This document shows positions 1-8,506 of a stretch of DNA of 34,989 nucleotides, one piece after another (position 1 is the stretch's first letter; each line of letters begins with the position of its first letter). The DNA comes from Acidimicrobiia bacterium (lineage in GTDB: Bacteria; Actinomycetota; Acidimicrobiia; Acidimicrobiales; Bin134), in contig JAJEGM010000056.1 in NCBI GenBank assembly GCA_022819825.1, positions 1-34,989 on the forward strand, in the 5' to 3' direction. The notes beneath the pieces were generated by a model. It saw nothing but the letters and a program-made list of their open reading frames with translations. It was not told the origin of the DNA and did not search any database. The translations under genes were made by a program, and so were the position numbers.

Positions 1-107
1 ACCGCGGACTCCACCTCCACAACCAGCTCCAACGGCGTGTCGCAAACCACACCGACCACGCGAACCCGGCGCAAGTGCAAACGCACCCGCATATGATCTG
101 AACCCAT
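1..107 (-). CDS. N-terminal fragment of a probable ISL3-type transposase, cut by the window edge
   Basis: A minus-strand frame opens with ATG at 107 and stays open to base 1 (35 codons). A textbook Shine-Dalgarno AGGAGGG lies 6 nt upstream (about 114-120), which is strong for this GC-rich window and supports a real start. The peptide begins MGSDHMRVRLHLRRVRVVGV and continues with a V-rich strand (LELVVEVES). This basic start followed by a short beta-strand segment resembles N-termini of actinobacterial ISL3-family transposases, which precede a zinc-binding region. The zinc cysteines and the DDE residues would lie outside the window. The family assignment is therefore an inference; the existence of a translated start is better supported. 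It is not part of the metabolic block to its right. Confidence 0.4.
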   Translation of the reverse strand, partial: MGSDHMRVRLHLRRVRVVGVVCDTPLELVVEVESA

Positions 108-272
108 CGGGGCCCTCCTGGACAGGCGACATGTACATCACGAACTCCAGCAGGGCCTCGACCCCAGATCACGGACCCTCAACCACCCCCAACCCCACGA
201 AAACACGAAGGCTCATGTTTTGACACTTGACGATGACGAGACGAGGGTGTACGAGGCGTCTTTGGAAATCTC
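108..272. other. Non-coding stretch, possible insertion-sequence end
   Basis: These 165 bases separate the transposase-like start from the 3' end of the next gene. Apart from the ribosome binding site at 114-120 no gene is seen. If the left gene belongs to an insertion sequence, its terminal inverted repeat should lie here, possibly around 190-230 where a less GC-rich segment (gctcatgttttgacacttga) occurs. The other end is outside the window, so no repeat can be matched. Confidence 0.25.
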
Positions 273-746
273 TCAGGGGCCGTCGTTGGCGTTCACGTCC
301 ACGATCAGGTTGCCGTCGTCGTCCACCCACACCCCGAACTGGGTCAGCCCCTCCCCGGTGGCCGAATACACCAGCTCCGGATCGCAGGTGTCGATGAACA
401 GCTTCCGTTCGGCGTCCCAATCCACCACGCAGTCGCCGGTTGCCCCGGGGGACTGCACGTCGAAGGCGAACCATCCCTTCTCGGGATCGTCGCCTATGTG
501 GTTGATCCAGATGCTGCGCCCCCGGCTCAGCGGGGCCCACGGCACCGGCCCCCTCTCGGCGATCTCGGCGGCCAGGTTCTCGGCGTCGCCGGCGTTGAAA
601 TCGTCGTCGCCCAGCCTCACCTCGATCTGATCGGAGCCGGCCAGCGACACCACCGCGAACACCAGGCCCACGCCTAGCCCGATGCTGACCACGGTGTAGA
701 CAATCGCTCGCAGCGGAGTGATTTTTGGTCCAGATGCGACAGGCAC
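273..746 (-). CDS. Membrane-anchored small protein with a Rieske-like region lacking metal ligands
   Basis: A 157-residue protein starts at GTG 746 behind the ribosome binding site AGGAAGG, 5 nt away. Residues about 11-33 form one hydrophobic segment (AIVYTVVSIGLGVGLVFAVV), so the rest is probably exported and tethered to the membrane. The C-terminal half has a pattern like a Rieske domain: a strand pair, then GDCVVDW, a short gap, LFIDTCDP, and a final DDDGNLIVDV. A true Rieske protein has C-x-H and C-x-x-H at the two loops; here the histidines are absent, so a 2Fe-2S cluster is not expected. The Rieske relation is inferred by eye and could be wrong. It lies divergent to sucC with a 123-base gap. 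No partner genes suggest a specific role. Confidence 0.6.
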   Translation of the reverse strand: MPVASGPKITPLRAIVYTVVSIGLGVGLVFAVVSLAGSDQIEVRLGDDDFNAGDAENLAAEIAERGPVPWAPLSRGRSIWINHIGDDPEKGWFAFDVQSPGATGDCVVDWDAERKLFIDTCDPELVYSATGEGLTQFGVWVDDDGNLIVDVNANDGP

Positions 747-869
747 GAGTCCTTCCTCGGTTCGCTCCCACAGACGGTGTTGCTCCTAGTATCGCGGCGA
801 AGCAACGGCGGTACGAACCATCGTCGAATCACACCGCAAACTTGGCCATCGCGCTGCATTGGGGAGCCC

Positions 870-2018
870 GTGGATCTATTCGAATATCAGGGAAAACAGT
901 TCTTCGCGTCATACGGCATGCCGGTGTCGCCCGGTGAGGCGGTCACCACCGTTCACGACGCGGTGGCTGCTGCGGAGCGGCTGGGAACGCCGGTGATGGT
1001 GAAGGCCCAGGTTCACACCGGCGGTCGGGGCAAGGCCGGGGGTGTGAAGTTTGCCGCCGACATCGACGCCGTCCGCACCCATGCGTCGAACATCTTGGGC
1101 CTCGACATCCGGGGTCACATCGTCGAGAACCTTTGGATCGAGAAGGCGTCTGACATCGCCGAGGAGTACTACGTGAGCTTCACCCTCGACCGGTCGGCCA
1201 AGAAGCACCTGGGGATGCTGTCGGCCGAGGGCGGAGTGGAGATCGAGACCGTGGCCGAGGAGACCCCCGACGCCATCGCCAAGATCTGGGTCGACCCCGT
1301 GGACGGCCTCACCGAGGACCAGTGCCGCCAGTGGGTGCTGGCCGCCAACCTCAACCCCGACGTCACCGACCAAACGGTGGAGCTGCTGTTGAAGCTGTAC
1401 GAGGCCTACACCTCGGGCGACGCCGACCTGGTGGAGATCAACCCGCTGATCGTGACTCCCGAGGGCAAGGTGCATGTGCTCGACGCCAAGGTAACCCTCG
1501 ACGGCAACGCCGGATTCCGCCACGACCTGGCCCCCTTCGACGCCACCCAGCCCCGCGACGAGCGGGAGGCCGCGGCCCACGCCAAAGGGCTGCAATATGT
1601 GGGCCTGGAGGGCTCGGTGGGCGTGATCGCCAACGGCGCCGGACTGGCAATGAGCACGGTTGACGTGGTGAACCAGGTGGGGGGCAAACCGGCCAACTTC
1701 CTGGACATCGGGGGCGGCGCCAACGCCGATGTGATGGCTGGGGCGCTGGAAGTGATCAACAACGACCCCGACGTTCAGTCCATTTTCATCAACATCTTCG
1801 GGGGCATCACCCGGGGCGAGGAAGTGGCCAACGGCATCATCGAGGCCATGAACCGGGTGAACATCGCCTCGCCCATCGTCATCCGACTCGACGGCACCAA
1901 CGCGGATGAGGGCCGAGCCCTGCTGGAGCCTCATCTGAGCGACCGGCTCATGATGGCGCCCACCATGCTGGAGGCGGCCCGAGAAGCCGTCGCCCTCGCC
2001 GAAGGAGCCGCATCGTGA
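870..2018 (+). CDS. sucC: Succinyl-CoA synthetase (ADP-forming) beta subunit
   Basis: SucC with SucD converts succinyl-CoA, ADP and phosphate to succinate, CoA and ATP in the TCA cycle. GTG at 870 was chosen because the family N-terminus is MDLFEYQGKQ; the frame is open further upstream, but those residues do not resemble the family. GGGGAG lies 3 nt upstream, a close spacing. The 382-residue length is normal (about 385-400). Visible motifs are the ATP-grasp segment VKAQVHTGGRGKAGGVK, VEINPL in the metal-binding region, and FLDIGGGANADV and INIFGGITRGEEVANG in the C-terminal CoA-ligase domain. The stop codon TGA overlaps a GTG (GTGA, 2015-2018) that looks like an older start of sucD, so the two subunits are translationally linked. 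Confidence 0.95.
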   Translation: MDLFEYQGKQFFASYGMPVSPGEAVTTVHDAVAAAERLGTPVMVKAQVHTGGRGKAGGVKFAADIDAVRTHASNILGLDIRGHIVENLWIEKASDIAEEYYVSFTLDRSAKKHLGMLSAEGGVEIETVAEETPDAIAKIWVDPVDGLTEDQCRQWVLAANLNPDVTDQTVELLLKLYEAYTSGDADLVEINPLIVTPEGKVHVLDAKVTLDGNAGFRHDLAPFDATQPRDEREAAAHAKGLQYVGLEGSVGVIANGAGLAMSTVDVVNQVGGKPANFLDIGGGANADVMAGALEVINNDPDVQSIFINIFGGITRGEEVANGIIEAMNRVNIASPIVIRLDGTNADEGRALLEPHLSDRLMMAPTMLEAAREAVALAEGAAS

Positions 2019-2053
2019 GCATCTTCGTCAATGAGAAAGCAGGCTTGACATGA
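2015..2053 (+). repeat. Partial tandem duplication of the sucD start creating a 12-codon reading frame
   Basis: Bases 2015-2029 (GTGAGCATCTTCGTC) repeat almost exactly at 2050-2064 (ATGAGCATCTTCGTC), an offset of 35 nt. The first copy opens a frame reading VSIFVNEKAGLT and ends at TGA 2051-2053, which overlaps the ATG of sucD as ATGA. The first copy also forms a GTGA overlap with the sucC stop. Because 35 is not a multiple of three, the first copy cannot read into SucD. It would pass ribosomes from sucC to sucD by two successive stop/start overlaps. Confidence 0.7.
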
Positions 2054-2934
2054 GCATCTTCGTCGACGAGAACACCAAGGTGGTCTACCAGGGCCTCACC
2101 GGGAGCCAGGGCCGGTACTACGGCATGCTGAACCGGGACTACGGCACCCAGGTGGTGGCCGGCACCAATCCCAAGAAGGCGGGCACCGACGTGGAGGGCG
2201 TGCCCATCTTCGCCTCCGTGGCCGACGCCGTGGAAGCCACCGGGGCCAACGTGTCGTGCGTGTTCATCCCCGCCGCCGGGGTGCGCAGCGCGGTACTCGA
2301 GGCCGCCGAGGGCGGGGTGGAGCTGATCGTGGTGATCACCGAGGGCGTGCCCATGCACGACGAGGCCTTCTTCTTCAACAAACTCGAGACCGACTATCCA
2401 GGCGTGCGGCTGCTCGGCCCCAACTGCCCCGGCCTCATCAGCCCCGGCAAGGCCAACATCGGCATCACCGCGGGCCACATTGCCAAAGAGGGCGGCCCAG
2501 TGGGGATAGTGAGCCGCTCGGGCACCCTCACCTACCAGGCCCTGTACGAGCTGAAGCAGAAGGACATCGGCTGCACCACCTGCGTGGGCATCGGCGGCGA
2601 CCCGGTGCCGGGCACCTCGTTCATCGACTGCCTGGCCGCCTTCGAGGAAGACCCCGAGACCGAAGCGGTGATGATGATCGGCGAGATCGGTGGCTCGGCC
2701 GAGGAGGAGGCCGCTGAGTTCATCGCCGCCAATGTCTCCAAGCCGGTGGTGGCCTACATCGCCGGTCTCACCGCTCCGCCGGGCAAGAAGATGGGCCACG
2801 CCGGCGCCATCGTGTCGGGGGGCAAAGGCACCGCCCAGGCCAAAATGGACGCCTTGGCCGCCGCCGGAGTCCGCATCGGCCAGAGCCCCAGCGAGGCCGG
2901 CGACATCATGGACGAGGTGGTCGCCGCCCTCTGA
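2050..2934 (+). CDS. sucD: Succinyl-CoA synthetase (ADP-forming) alpha subunit
   Basis: SucD binds CoA and carries the histidine that is phosphorylated during the reaction shared with SucC. The 294-residue length is typical. Motifs seen are VVYQGLTGSQGRYYG (CoA-binding Rossmann start), GPNCPGLISPGKANIGI, GIVSRSGTLTYQALYEL, GIGGDPVPGTSFIDCLAAF, and MGHAGAIVSGGKGTAQAK with the phosphorylatable histidine. The start is ATG 2050, where SIFVDEN matches the family N-terminus. A second copy of the same start 35 nt upstream is described separately. Stop is followed by a 70-base gap to purN. Confidence 0.96.
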   Translation: MSIFVDENTKVVYQGLTGSQGRYYGMLNRDYGTQVVAGTNPKKAGTDVEGVPIFASVADAVEATGANVSCVFIPAAGVRSAVLEAAEGGVELIVVITEGVPMHDEAFFFNKLETDYPGVRLLGPNCPGLISPGKANIGITAGHIAKEGGPVGIVSRSGTLTYQALYELKQKDIGCTTCVGIGGDPVPGTSFIDCLAAFEEDPETEAVMMIGEIGGSAEEEAAEFIAANVSKPVVAYIAGLTAPPGKKMGHAGAIVSGGKGTAQAKMDALAAAGVRIGQSPSEAGDIMDEVVAAL

Positions 2935-2991
2935 CCGAGGGGGCGAAACGACTGGCCAAAAGACATCCCGAGCAGCCCGCGAGGCGGGTGG

Positions 2992-2997
2992 TAGGTT
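2992..2997 (+). promoter_or_regulatory. -10 box TAGGTT of a leaderless purN promoter
   Basis: TAGGTT fits the actinobacterial TAnnnT -10 pattern and ends 7 nt before the purN ATG, so transcription would begin at or next to the start codon. No Shine-Dalgarno is seen. The same arrangement recurs at several genes in this window. No clear -35 was found. Confidence 0.5.
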
Positions 2998-3004
2998 CGG
3001 CTCG

Positions 3005-3568
3005 ATGCGACTAGCGGTGCTGGCATCGGGCAGTGGGACCATTCTCGATGCCATGGCTGACAGCGGACTGCCCGTCTCGCTGGTACTGGTGGATCGGCCC
3101 TGCAAGGCCGAGAAAGTGTCCGCTGGCCACGGGCTGGTCTGTGTGCTGGTGGAGCGGGAGAGCTTTGGGGCTGATTTCGACCGGGTGGGTTACACCCGGC
3201 GGGTAACCGAGCGCCTCCAGGCCGAGGGGATCGAGTTGGTGGCCATGGCGGGGTTTGGGACGGTGTTGGATCAGCCGATGCAGGACGCGTATGGGGGACG
3301 CATCCTCAATACCCATCCGTCGTTACTGCCCGCCTTTCCGGGTTGGCACGCGGTGGCGGACGCCCTTGAATACGGGGTGAAGGTCACCGGCTGCACCGTG
3401 CATGTGGCCACCCTGGAGGTGGATGCCGGGCCGATCCTGGCCCAACAGGCGGTGGCGGTTGAGGCCGGAGACACTGTGTATACGCTGCACGAACGCATCA
3501 AAAGGGTGGAGCGCGACCTGTACATTCGCACTATCCGAGAAATACTCGACCGAGGGTACGTCTTATGA
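3005..3568 (+). CDS. purN: Phosphoribosylglycinamide formyltransferase
   Basis: PurN transfers a formyl group from 10-formyltetrahydrofolate to GAR, the third step of purine synthesis. The frame is open much further upstream across the sucD end, but the family begins with a strand and glycine loop, here MRLAVLASGSGT, so ATG 3005 is the start. This gives 187 residues, near the usual 190-210. Catalytic features seen are LNTHPSLLPAFPG (histidine of the N-H-D triad region; the asparagine is present) and GCTVHVATLEVDAGPILAQ with the catalytic aspartate. A TAGGTT -10 box 7 nt before the start suggests leaderless transcription. The stop overlaps the purH ATG as ATGA, so purN and purH are coupled. 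Confidence 0.93.
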   Translation: MRLAVLASGSGTILDAMADSGLPVSLVLVDRPCKAEKVSAGHGLVCVLVERESFGADFDRVGYTRRVTERLQAEGIELVAMAGFGTVLDQPMQDAYGGRILNTHPSLLPAFPGWHAVADALEYGVKVTGCTVHVATLEVDAGPILAQQAVAVEAGDTVYTLHERIKRVERDLYIRTIREILDRGYVL

Positions 3569-5085
3569 GCCGGAGAGCTGACCACCCGCCGAGGGCGCTG
3601 GTGTCGGTGTACGACAAGACCGGGGTGATCGATCTGGCCCAGCGGCTGGTGGCCTTGGGGTGGGAGATCATCTCCAGCGGTGGAACCGCGCGAGCGCTGG
3701 CTGACGCCGGGGTCCCGGTCATCCCGGTGGAGGAAGTGACCGGGGCTCCCGAGATGATGGACGGCCGGGTCAAGACCGTCCATCCTGCGATCCACGGGGG
3801 CCTGTTGGCCGACATGACGAATCCCGGTCACGTTGAGGACATGGATAATCGGGGGATTGTCCCCATCAATCTGGTGGTGAGCAACCTCTACCCCTTCCGT
3901 TCCGACCCCTCGATTGAGCAGATCGACATCGGAGGACCGGCCATGGTCCGGGCCGCAGCCAAGAACCACGAGCGGGTCGGCGTAGTGGTACGACCCGACG
4001 ACTACCTAGCAGTGCTCGACGAATTGGAGACTGACGGCACGCTCTCTGATGCGACCCGGCGGCGGTTGGCCCGCATCGCGTTCACTCACACCAGCGCCTA
4101 CGACGCGGCCATAACCGACTGGCTGACCGACGCCGATGACGAGCCGCTTCCGCCGACCGTGTCGCTGACCCTGGAGCGCCAAGAGGTGCTGCGCTACGGC
4201 GAGAACCCCCACCAAACCGGGGCCCGCTACCGCCTCGCCGGCCAGTCGAGCTGGTGGGACCAGGCAGCCCAGCTTCAGGGCAAGGCCATGTCGTACCTCA
4301 ACGTGTTCGACGCCGATGCCGCCTGGCGTTTGGCCCACTCGCTGGGCGACGACCCGGCCGCCGCGGTGATCAAGCACGCCAACCCGTGCGGGGCGGCCGT
4401 GGCCGACGACATCGCCACCGCCTACCGGCGGGCCCACGAGTGCGATCCGGTGTCGGCGTTCGGGGGGATAGTGGCTGTAAACCGCCCGGTCACCGCCGAG
4501 ATGGCCGAGGCCATGGCCGACGTGTTCACCGAGGTTCTCATCGCCCCCGAATACGAGAAGGCCGCGCTGGCCCTGCTGGCCAAGAAGAAGAATCTGAGGG
4601 TGCTCCACGCCCCGTCGCCTGAGTCGGCTCACTTGGAGGTCCGCAGTCTTGGCGGCGCGGCCCTGGTTCAGACCACCGACACGGTGACCATGGACCGCTC
4701 TTCCTGGCAGGTGGTCACTGAGCGGGCGCCCACCGATGACCAGTGGGCCGATTTGGAGCTGGCTTGGCGGGTGGCGGCCCGGGTGGGGTCCAACTGCATC
4801 GTGCTGGCCAAAGACCGCCAGGCGGTGGGCATCGGCGCGGGCCAGCAGAACCGCCGCGACGCCGGGCGCATCGCGGCCGAGAAGGCCGCTGGCCGAGCCG
4901 CGGGCGGCGCCTGCGCCAGCGACGCCTTCTTCCCTTTCCGCGACGGCCTCGATGCCGCCGCCGAGGCCGACTGCGCCGCCGTCATCCAACCCGGCGGCTC
5001 AGTGCGCGACCAAGAGGTGATCGACGCCGCCAACGAGCACAACATGGCCATGGTCTTCACCGCCGAACGCCACTTCCGCCACTAG
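3565..5085 (+). CDS. purH: Bifunctional AICAR formyltransferase / IMP cyclohydrolase
   Basis: PurH performs the last two steps of IMP synthesis: formylation of AICAR using 10-formyl-THF, then ring closure. It has 506 residues (family about 510-530). The N-terminal MGS-like cyclohydrolase domain shows SVYDKTGVIDLAQRL, IISSGGTARAL and DGRVKTVHPAIHGG; the C-terminal transformylase domain shows RYGENPHQTGARY, KHANPCGAAVA, SAFGGIVAVNRPV, SNCIVLAKDRQAVGIGAGQ and SDAFFPFRDGLD. ATG 3565 overlaps the purN stop by 4 nt. At the 3' end its TAG (5083-5085) overlaps the stop of metF on the other strand, so no room remains for a separate terminator between these convergent genes. Confidence 0.95.
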   Translation: MSRRADHPPRALVSVYDKTGVIDLAQRLVALGWEIISSGGTARALADAGVPVIPVEEVTGAPEMMDGRVKTVHPAIHGGLLADMTNPGHVEDMDNRGIVPINLVVSNLYPFRSDPSIEQIDIGGPAMVRAAAKNHERVGVVVRPDDYLAVLDELETDGTLSDATRRRLARIAFTHTSAYDAAITDWLTDADDEPLPPTVSLTLERQEVLRYGENPHQTGARYRLAGQSSWWDQAAQLQGKAMSYLNVFDADAAWRLAHSLGDDPAAAVIKHANPCGAAVADDIATAYRRAHECDPVSAFGGIVAVNRPVTAEMAEAMADVFTEVLIAPEYEKAALALLAKKKNLRVLHAPSPESAHLEVRSLGGAALVQTTDTVTMDRSSWQVVTERAPTDDQWADLELAWRVAARVGSNCIVLAKDRQAVGIGAGQQNRRDAGRIAAEKAAGRAAGGACASDAFFPFRDGLDAAAEADCAAVIQPGGSVRDQEVIDAANEHNMAMVFTAERHFRH

Positions 5086-5927
5086 AGGCTGAGCAACGCG
5101 GCAATCTGTATCGAGACTTCAGATCGGTTGAGGGTGTAGAGGTGGATGCCGGGGGCACCGGCGTCTAGGAGCGATTGGGATAGCTCAGCGGCGGCTTCGG
5201 CGGCGGCGTTGATGCGATGGGGGCCGGACAGTGCTTCCAAATCGACGAACAGCGGCTCGGGCACCGTGGAGCCGTTCATGGCGGCGTAGCGGCGGATGCT
5301 CTTGGGCCAGATCACGGGCATGACGCCGGGGATTACCGGCTGATGGCACCCGAGGTCGGCCATCTCGTTGCACAGCCGGGTGTAGTCGGCGGGGTCGAAG
5401 AAGAACTGGGTGATGGCGAAGTCGGCTTGACTCAGCTTGGTGGCCAAATGCCCCCGATCGGAGGCTCGATCAGCCGATCTGGGGTGGACTTCGGGGTGGG
5501 CGGCCACACCGATGCTGAACTCGGCGGGGTGGACCCTCACCACCTCCACCAGCTCGGAGGCGTAGCGGAAGTCGCCGCTGATGGCCGATCCGTCGGGGGG
5601 ATCGCCGGCCAGGGCCAAGATGTTGACCACTCCGGCGGCGGCGTAGTCGTCGAGCAGGGCGGCGACGCCCTGTCGGGTGTGGCCGACGCAGGTCAGGTGG
5701 GCCATGGCCGGGAAGGGCCGGTGGCGGCAGATGTCGGTCACAATGTCGCGGGTGCGGTCATGGCCGTCGCCCCCGACCCCGCAGGTCACCGACACGAACG
5801 AGGGGGCTAGCCCAGTGAGTTCGTTCAGGGTCTCATCCAGCTGCTTGGCAGCAATCTCGTCGGCTGGGGGAAAGAACTCGAACGACAGCGTTGGCTGATC
5901 GCCCAAGAGGTCGACAATCCGGGTCAT
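5082..5927 (-). CDS. metF: 5,10-methylenetetrahydrofolate reductase
   Basis: MetF reduces 5,10-methylene-THF to 5-methyl-THF, the methyl donor for methionine synthesis, with FAD. ATG 5927 was chosen over an in-frame start at 5981 because [20 protein letters not shown] matches the family N-terminus and a TAnnnT -10 box (5936-5941) lies 8 nt upstream. That gives 281 residues, near the usual 280-300. Motifs: SFEFFPP with the catalytic glutamate, [41 protein letters not shown] and [11 protein letters not shown]. It converges on purH with a 4-nt overlap and diverges from icd. Neighbouring purN and purH use another folate one-carbon form, so this is a small one-carbon cluster. Confidence 0.93.
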   Translation of the reverse strand: MTRIVDLLGDQPTLSFEFFPPADEIAAKQLDETLNELTGLAPSFVSVTCGVGGDGHDRTRDIVTDICRHRPFPAMAHLTCVGHTRQGVAALLDDYAAAGVVNILALAGDPPDGSAISGDFRYASELVEVVRVHPAEFSIGVAAHPEVHPRSADRASDRGHLATKLSQADFAITQFFFDPADYTRLCNEMADLGCHQPVIPGVMPVIWPKSIRRYAAMNGSTVPEPLFVDLEALSGPHRINAAAEAAAELSQSLLDAGAPGIHLYTLNRSEVSIQIAALLSL

Positions 5928-5935
5928 CAAAGGGC

Positions 5936-5941
5936 AGCGTA
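5936..5941 (-). promoter_or_regulatory. -10 box TACGCT of a leaderless metF promoter
   Basis: Read on the minus strand, TACGCT ends 8 nt before the metF ATG at 5927. It supports that start and implies a transcript beginning at or near the initiation codon. No Shine-Dalgarno is visible in the 8-nt gap. Confidence 0.45.
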
Positions 5942-6017
5942 TGGCCCGGTTCCCTGCGTCTCGGCATTGTTTGCCGCTCACCTGCCGGTCCTTGCTGGGA
6001 CTTCATTCTTGGCTTCG

Positions 6018-6044
6018 TTGGGTACAAAGGCCCATCGGTATGCT
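6018..6044 (+). promoter_or_regulatory. Promoter of icd (TTGGGT / TATGCT), probably leaderless
   Basis: The -10 box TATGCT (6039-6044) ends 8 nt before the icd ATG at 6053. A possible -35, TTGGGT (6018-6023), lies 15 nt upstream of it, a slightly short spacer. No Shine-Dalgarno precedes the ATG. The same TATGCT hexamer occurs before the cobalamin riboswitch at 8314. Confidence 0.5.
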
Positions 6045-6052
6045 CGCCTTAT

Positions 6053-7249
<1,197 letters not shown>

Positions 7250-7306
7250 CCGCCCGAACACAACCACACTCCTCAGTTCCACACTCAGACCAAAGGAGAC
7301 CTGTCG

Positions 7307-8293
7307 GTGAGCGATCCCAAGCGAGTGGCGGTGACCGGCGCGGCCGGCCAGATCGGCTACAGCCTGCTGTTCCGCATCGCCAGCGGGCAGATGCTCGGCC
7401 CCGATGTGCCCGTGGTGCTCCAGATGTTGGAGATCCCCCCGGCCATGGACGCCCTGGGCGGTGTGGCCATGGAGCTGGACGACTGCGCTTTCCCGCTGCT
7501 GGCCGGCAAGGTGTGTACCGACGATCCCAACGAGGCGTTCGACGGGGTGGACTACGCCCTTTTGGTGGGGTCGCGGCCCCGGAGCAAGGGAATGGAGCGC
7601 CGTGACCTGCTAGAGGCCAACGGCGCCATCTTCACCACCCAGGGCAAGGCGCTGGCCGCCGGGGCGGCATCTGATGTGCGAGTGCTGGTGGTGGGTAATC
7701 CGGCCAACACCAACTGCCTCATCGCCATGAACAACGCAGAGGGCATTCCCGCCGAGCGGTTCACCGCCATGACCCGCCTCGACCACAACCGGGCGGTGGC
7801 CCAGCTCTCGGCCAAGCTGGGGGTGACGGTGGACGATGTGAGCCGGATGACCATCTGGGGCAACCACTCGGCCACCCAGTATCCCGATCTGTTCAACTGC
7901 CGGGTGGGAGGCCAGTCGGCCGCCGAAGCAGTGGGCGACCAGGCGTGGATCGCCGACGAGTTCATCCCCGCGGTGCAGCAGCGGGGAGCGGCCATCATCG
8001 AGGCCCGGGGCCTGTCCAGCGCGGCCTCCGCAGCCAACGCCGCCATCGATCACGTTCACGACTGGGTCCACGGCACCGCCCCGGGCGACTGGGTAAGCAT
8101 GGCGGTGCCCTCCGACGGCTCCTACGGCGTGCCCGAAGGCCTCATCTCGTCGTTCCCCTGCACCACCGCCGACGGCCAGTGGTCGATAGTGGACGGCGTG
8201 GACCTGAACGATTTCTCCCGATCCCGCCTAGACGCCACCGTGGCCGAACTGGCCGAAGAGCGCGACACCGTGGCCGATCTGGGTTTGATCTGA
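7307..8293 (+). CDS. mdh: Malate dehydrogenase
   Basis: Mdh interconverts malate and oxaloacetate with NAD. GTG 7307 is preceded by AAAGGAG (7292-7298), one of the best ribosome binding sites in the window. The 328-residue length is typical of the cytosolic-type MDH found in actinobacteria. Motifs are the dinucleotide loop [37 protein letters not shown] (mobile active-site loop with the substrate-binding arginines), [26 protein letters not shown] with the catalytic-site aspartate, and [12 protein letters not shown] with the catalytic histidine. It follows icd in the same direction; downstream lies the B12 riboswitch, which begins a new transcript. Confidence 0.96.
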   Translation: MSDPKRVAVTGAAGQIGYSLLFRIASGQMLGPDVPVVLQMLEIPPAMDALGGVAMELDDCAFPLLAGKVCTDDPNEAFDGVDYALLVGSRPRSKGMERRDLLEANGAIFTTQGKALAAGAASDVRVLVVGNPANTNCLIAMNNAEGIPAERFTAMTRLDHNRAVAQLSAKLGVTVDDVSRMTIWGNHSATQYPDLFNCRVGGQSAAEAVGDQAWIADEFIPAVQQRGAAIIEARGLSSAASAANAAIDHVHDWVHGTAPGDWVSMAVPSDGSYGVPEGLISSFPCTTADGQWSIVDGVDLNDFSRSRLDATVAELAEERDTVADLGLI

Positions 8294-8313
8294 GCGGCCG
8301 CCGACTGAGCGGC

Positions 8314-8319
8314 TATGCT
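8314..8319 (+). promoter_or_regulatory. -10 box TATGCT of the B12 uptake operon
   Basis: TATGCT lies 20 bases after the mdh stop and 8 bases before the first paired stem of the cobalamin aptamer, so a start near 8326 would give a transcript that begins with the riboswitch. The hexamer is identical to the one before icd. No convincing -35 was seen. Confidence 0.5.
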
Positions 8320-8325
8320 TCGGGG

Positions 8326-8503
8326 CGGCGTGGAGGCGAAGTCCGGTTAGATTCCGGCACTGTCCCGCAACGGTGAACTGGCCCTGAGCCAGTAAGTCCG
8401 GTCGAACTACACGCTGAAACGAGCCATAAGCCCCGAGGCAGGGTTGGTTCGGGGGCAGCGCACCTGCCGATCGAGCTTCCGTTCCTCGATCTACAGGAGG
8501 TGC
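8326..8503 (+). promoter_or_regulatory. Cobalamin riboswitch with a translational expression platform
   Basis: The aptamer (about 8326-8414) shows the family core: TCCGGTTAGATTCCGG, the conserved CTGTCCCGCAACGGTGA, and the B12-box relative AAGTCCGG. It is closed by GCGTG (8328-8332) pairing with CACGC (8410-8414). Downstream, GGCAGG (8437-8442) can pair with CCTGCC (8463-8468). Alternatively GCACCT (8460-8465) can pair with AGGTGC (8498-8503), covering the btuF Shine-Dalgarno AGGAGG (8495-8500), with GATCGAG (8469-8475) and CTCGATC (8485-8491) forming the inner part of that hairpin. The two pairings exclude each other. In the family, bound cobalamin turns expression off; that this one acts by hiding the ribosome binding site is inferred from the pairings. 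Confidence 0.9.
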
Positions 8504-8506
8504 TGA

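Noticed and set aside
220..630. Plus-strand frame of 136 codons at the left end
   Set aside because: It is antisense to the membrane protein at 273-746, which has a ribosome binding site and a membrane segment; the plus-strand translation is Ser/Pro/Thr-rich without motifs.
909..1934. Long minus-strand frame (341 codons) across sucC
   Set aside because: It is the antisense shadow of a conserved gene; its His/Val/Gly-rich composition is what high-GC codon patterns give on the opposite strand.
4006..4989. Minus-strand frame of 327 codons in purH
   Set aside because: Antisense shadow without motifs; purH is certain.
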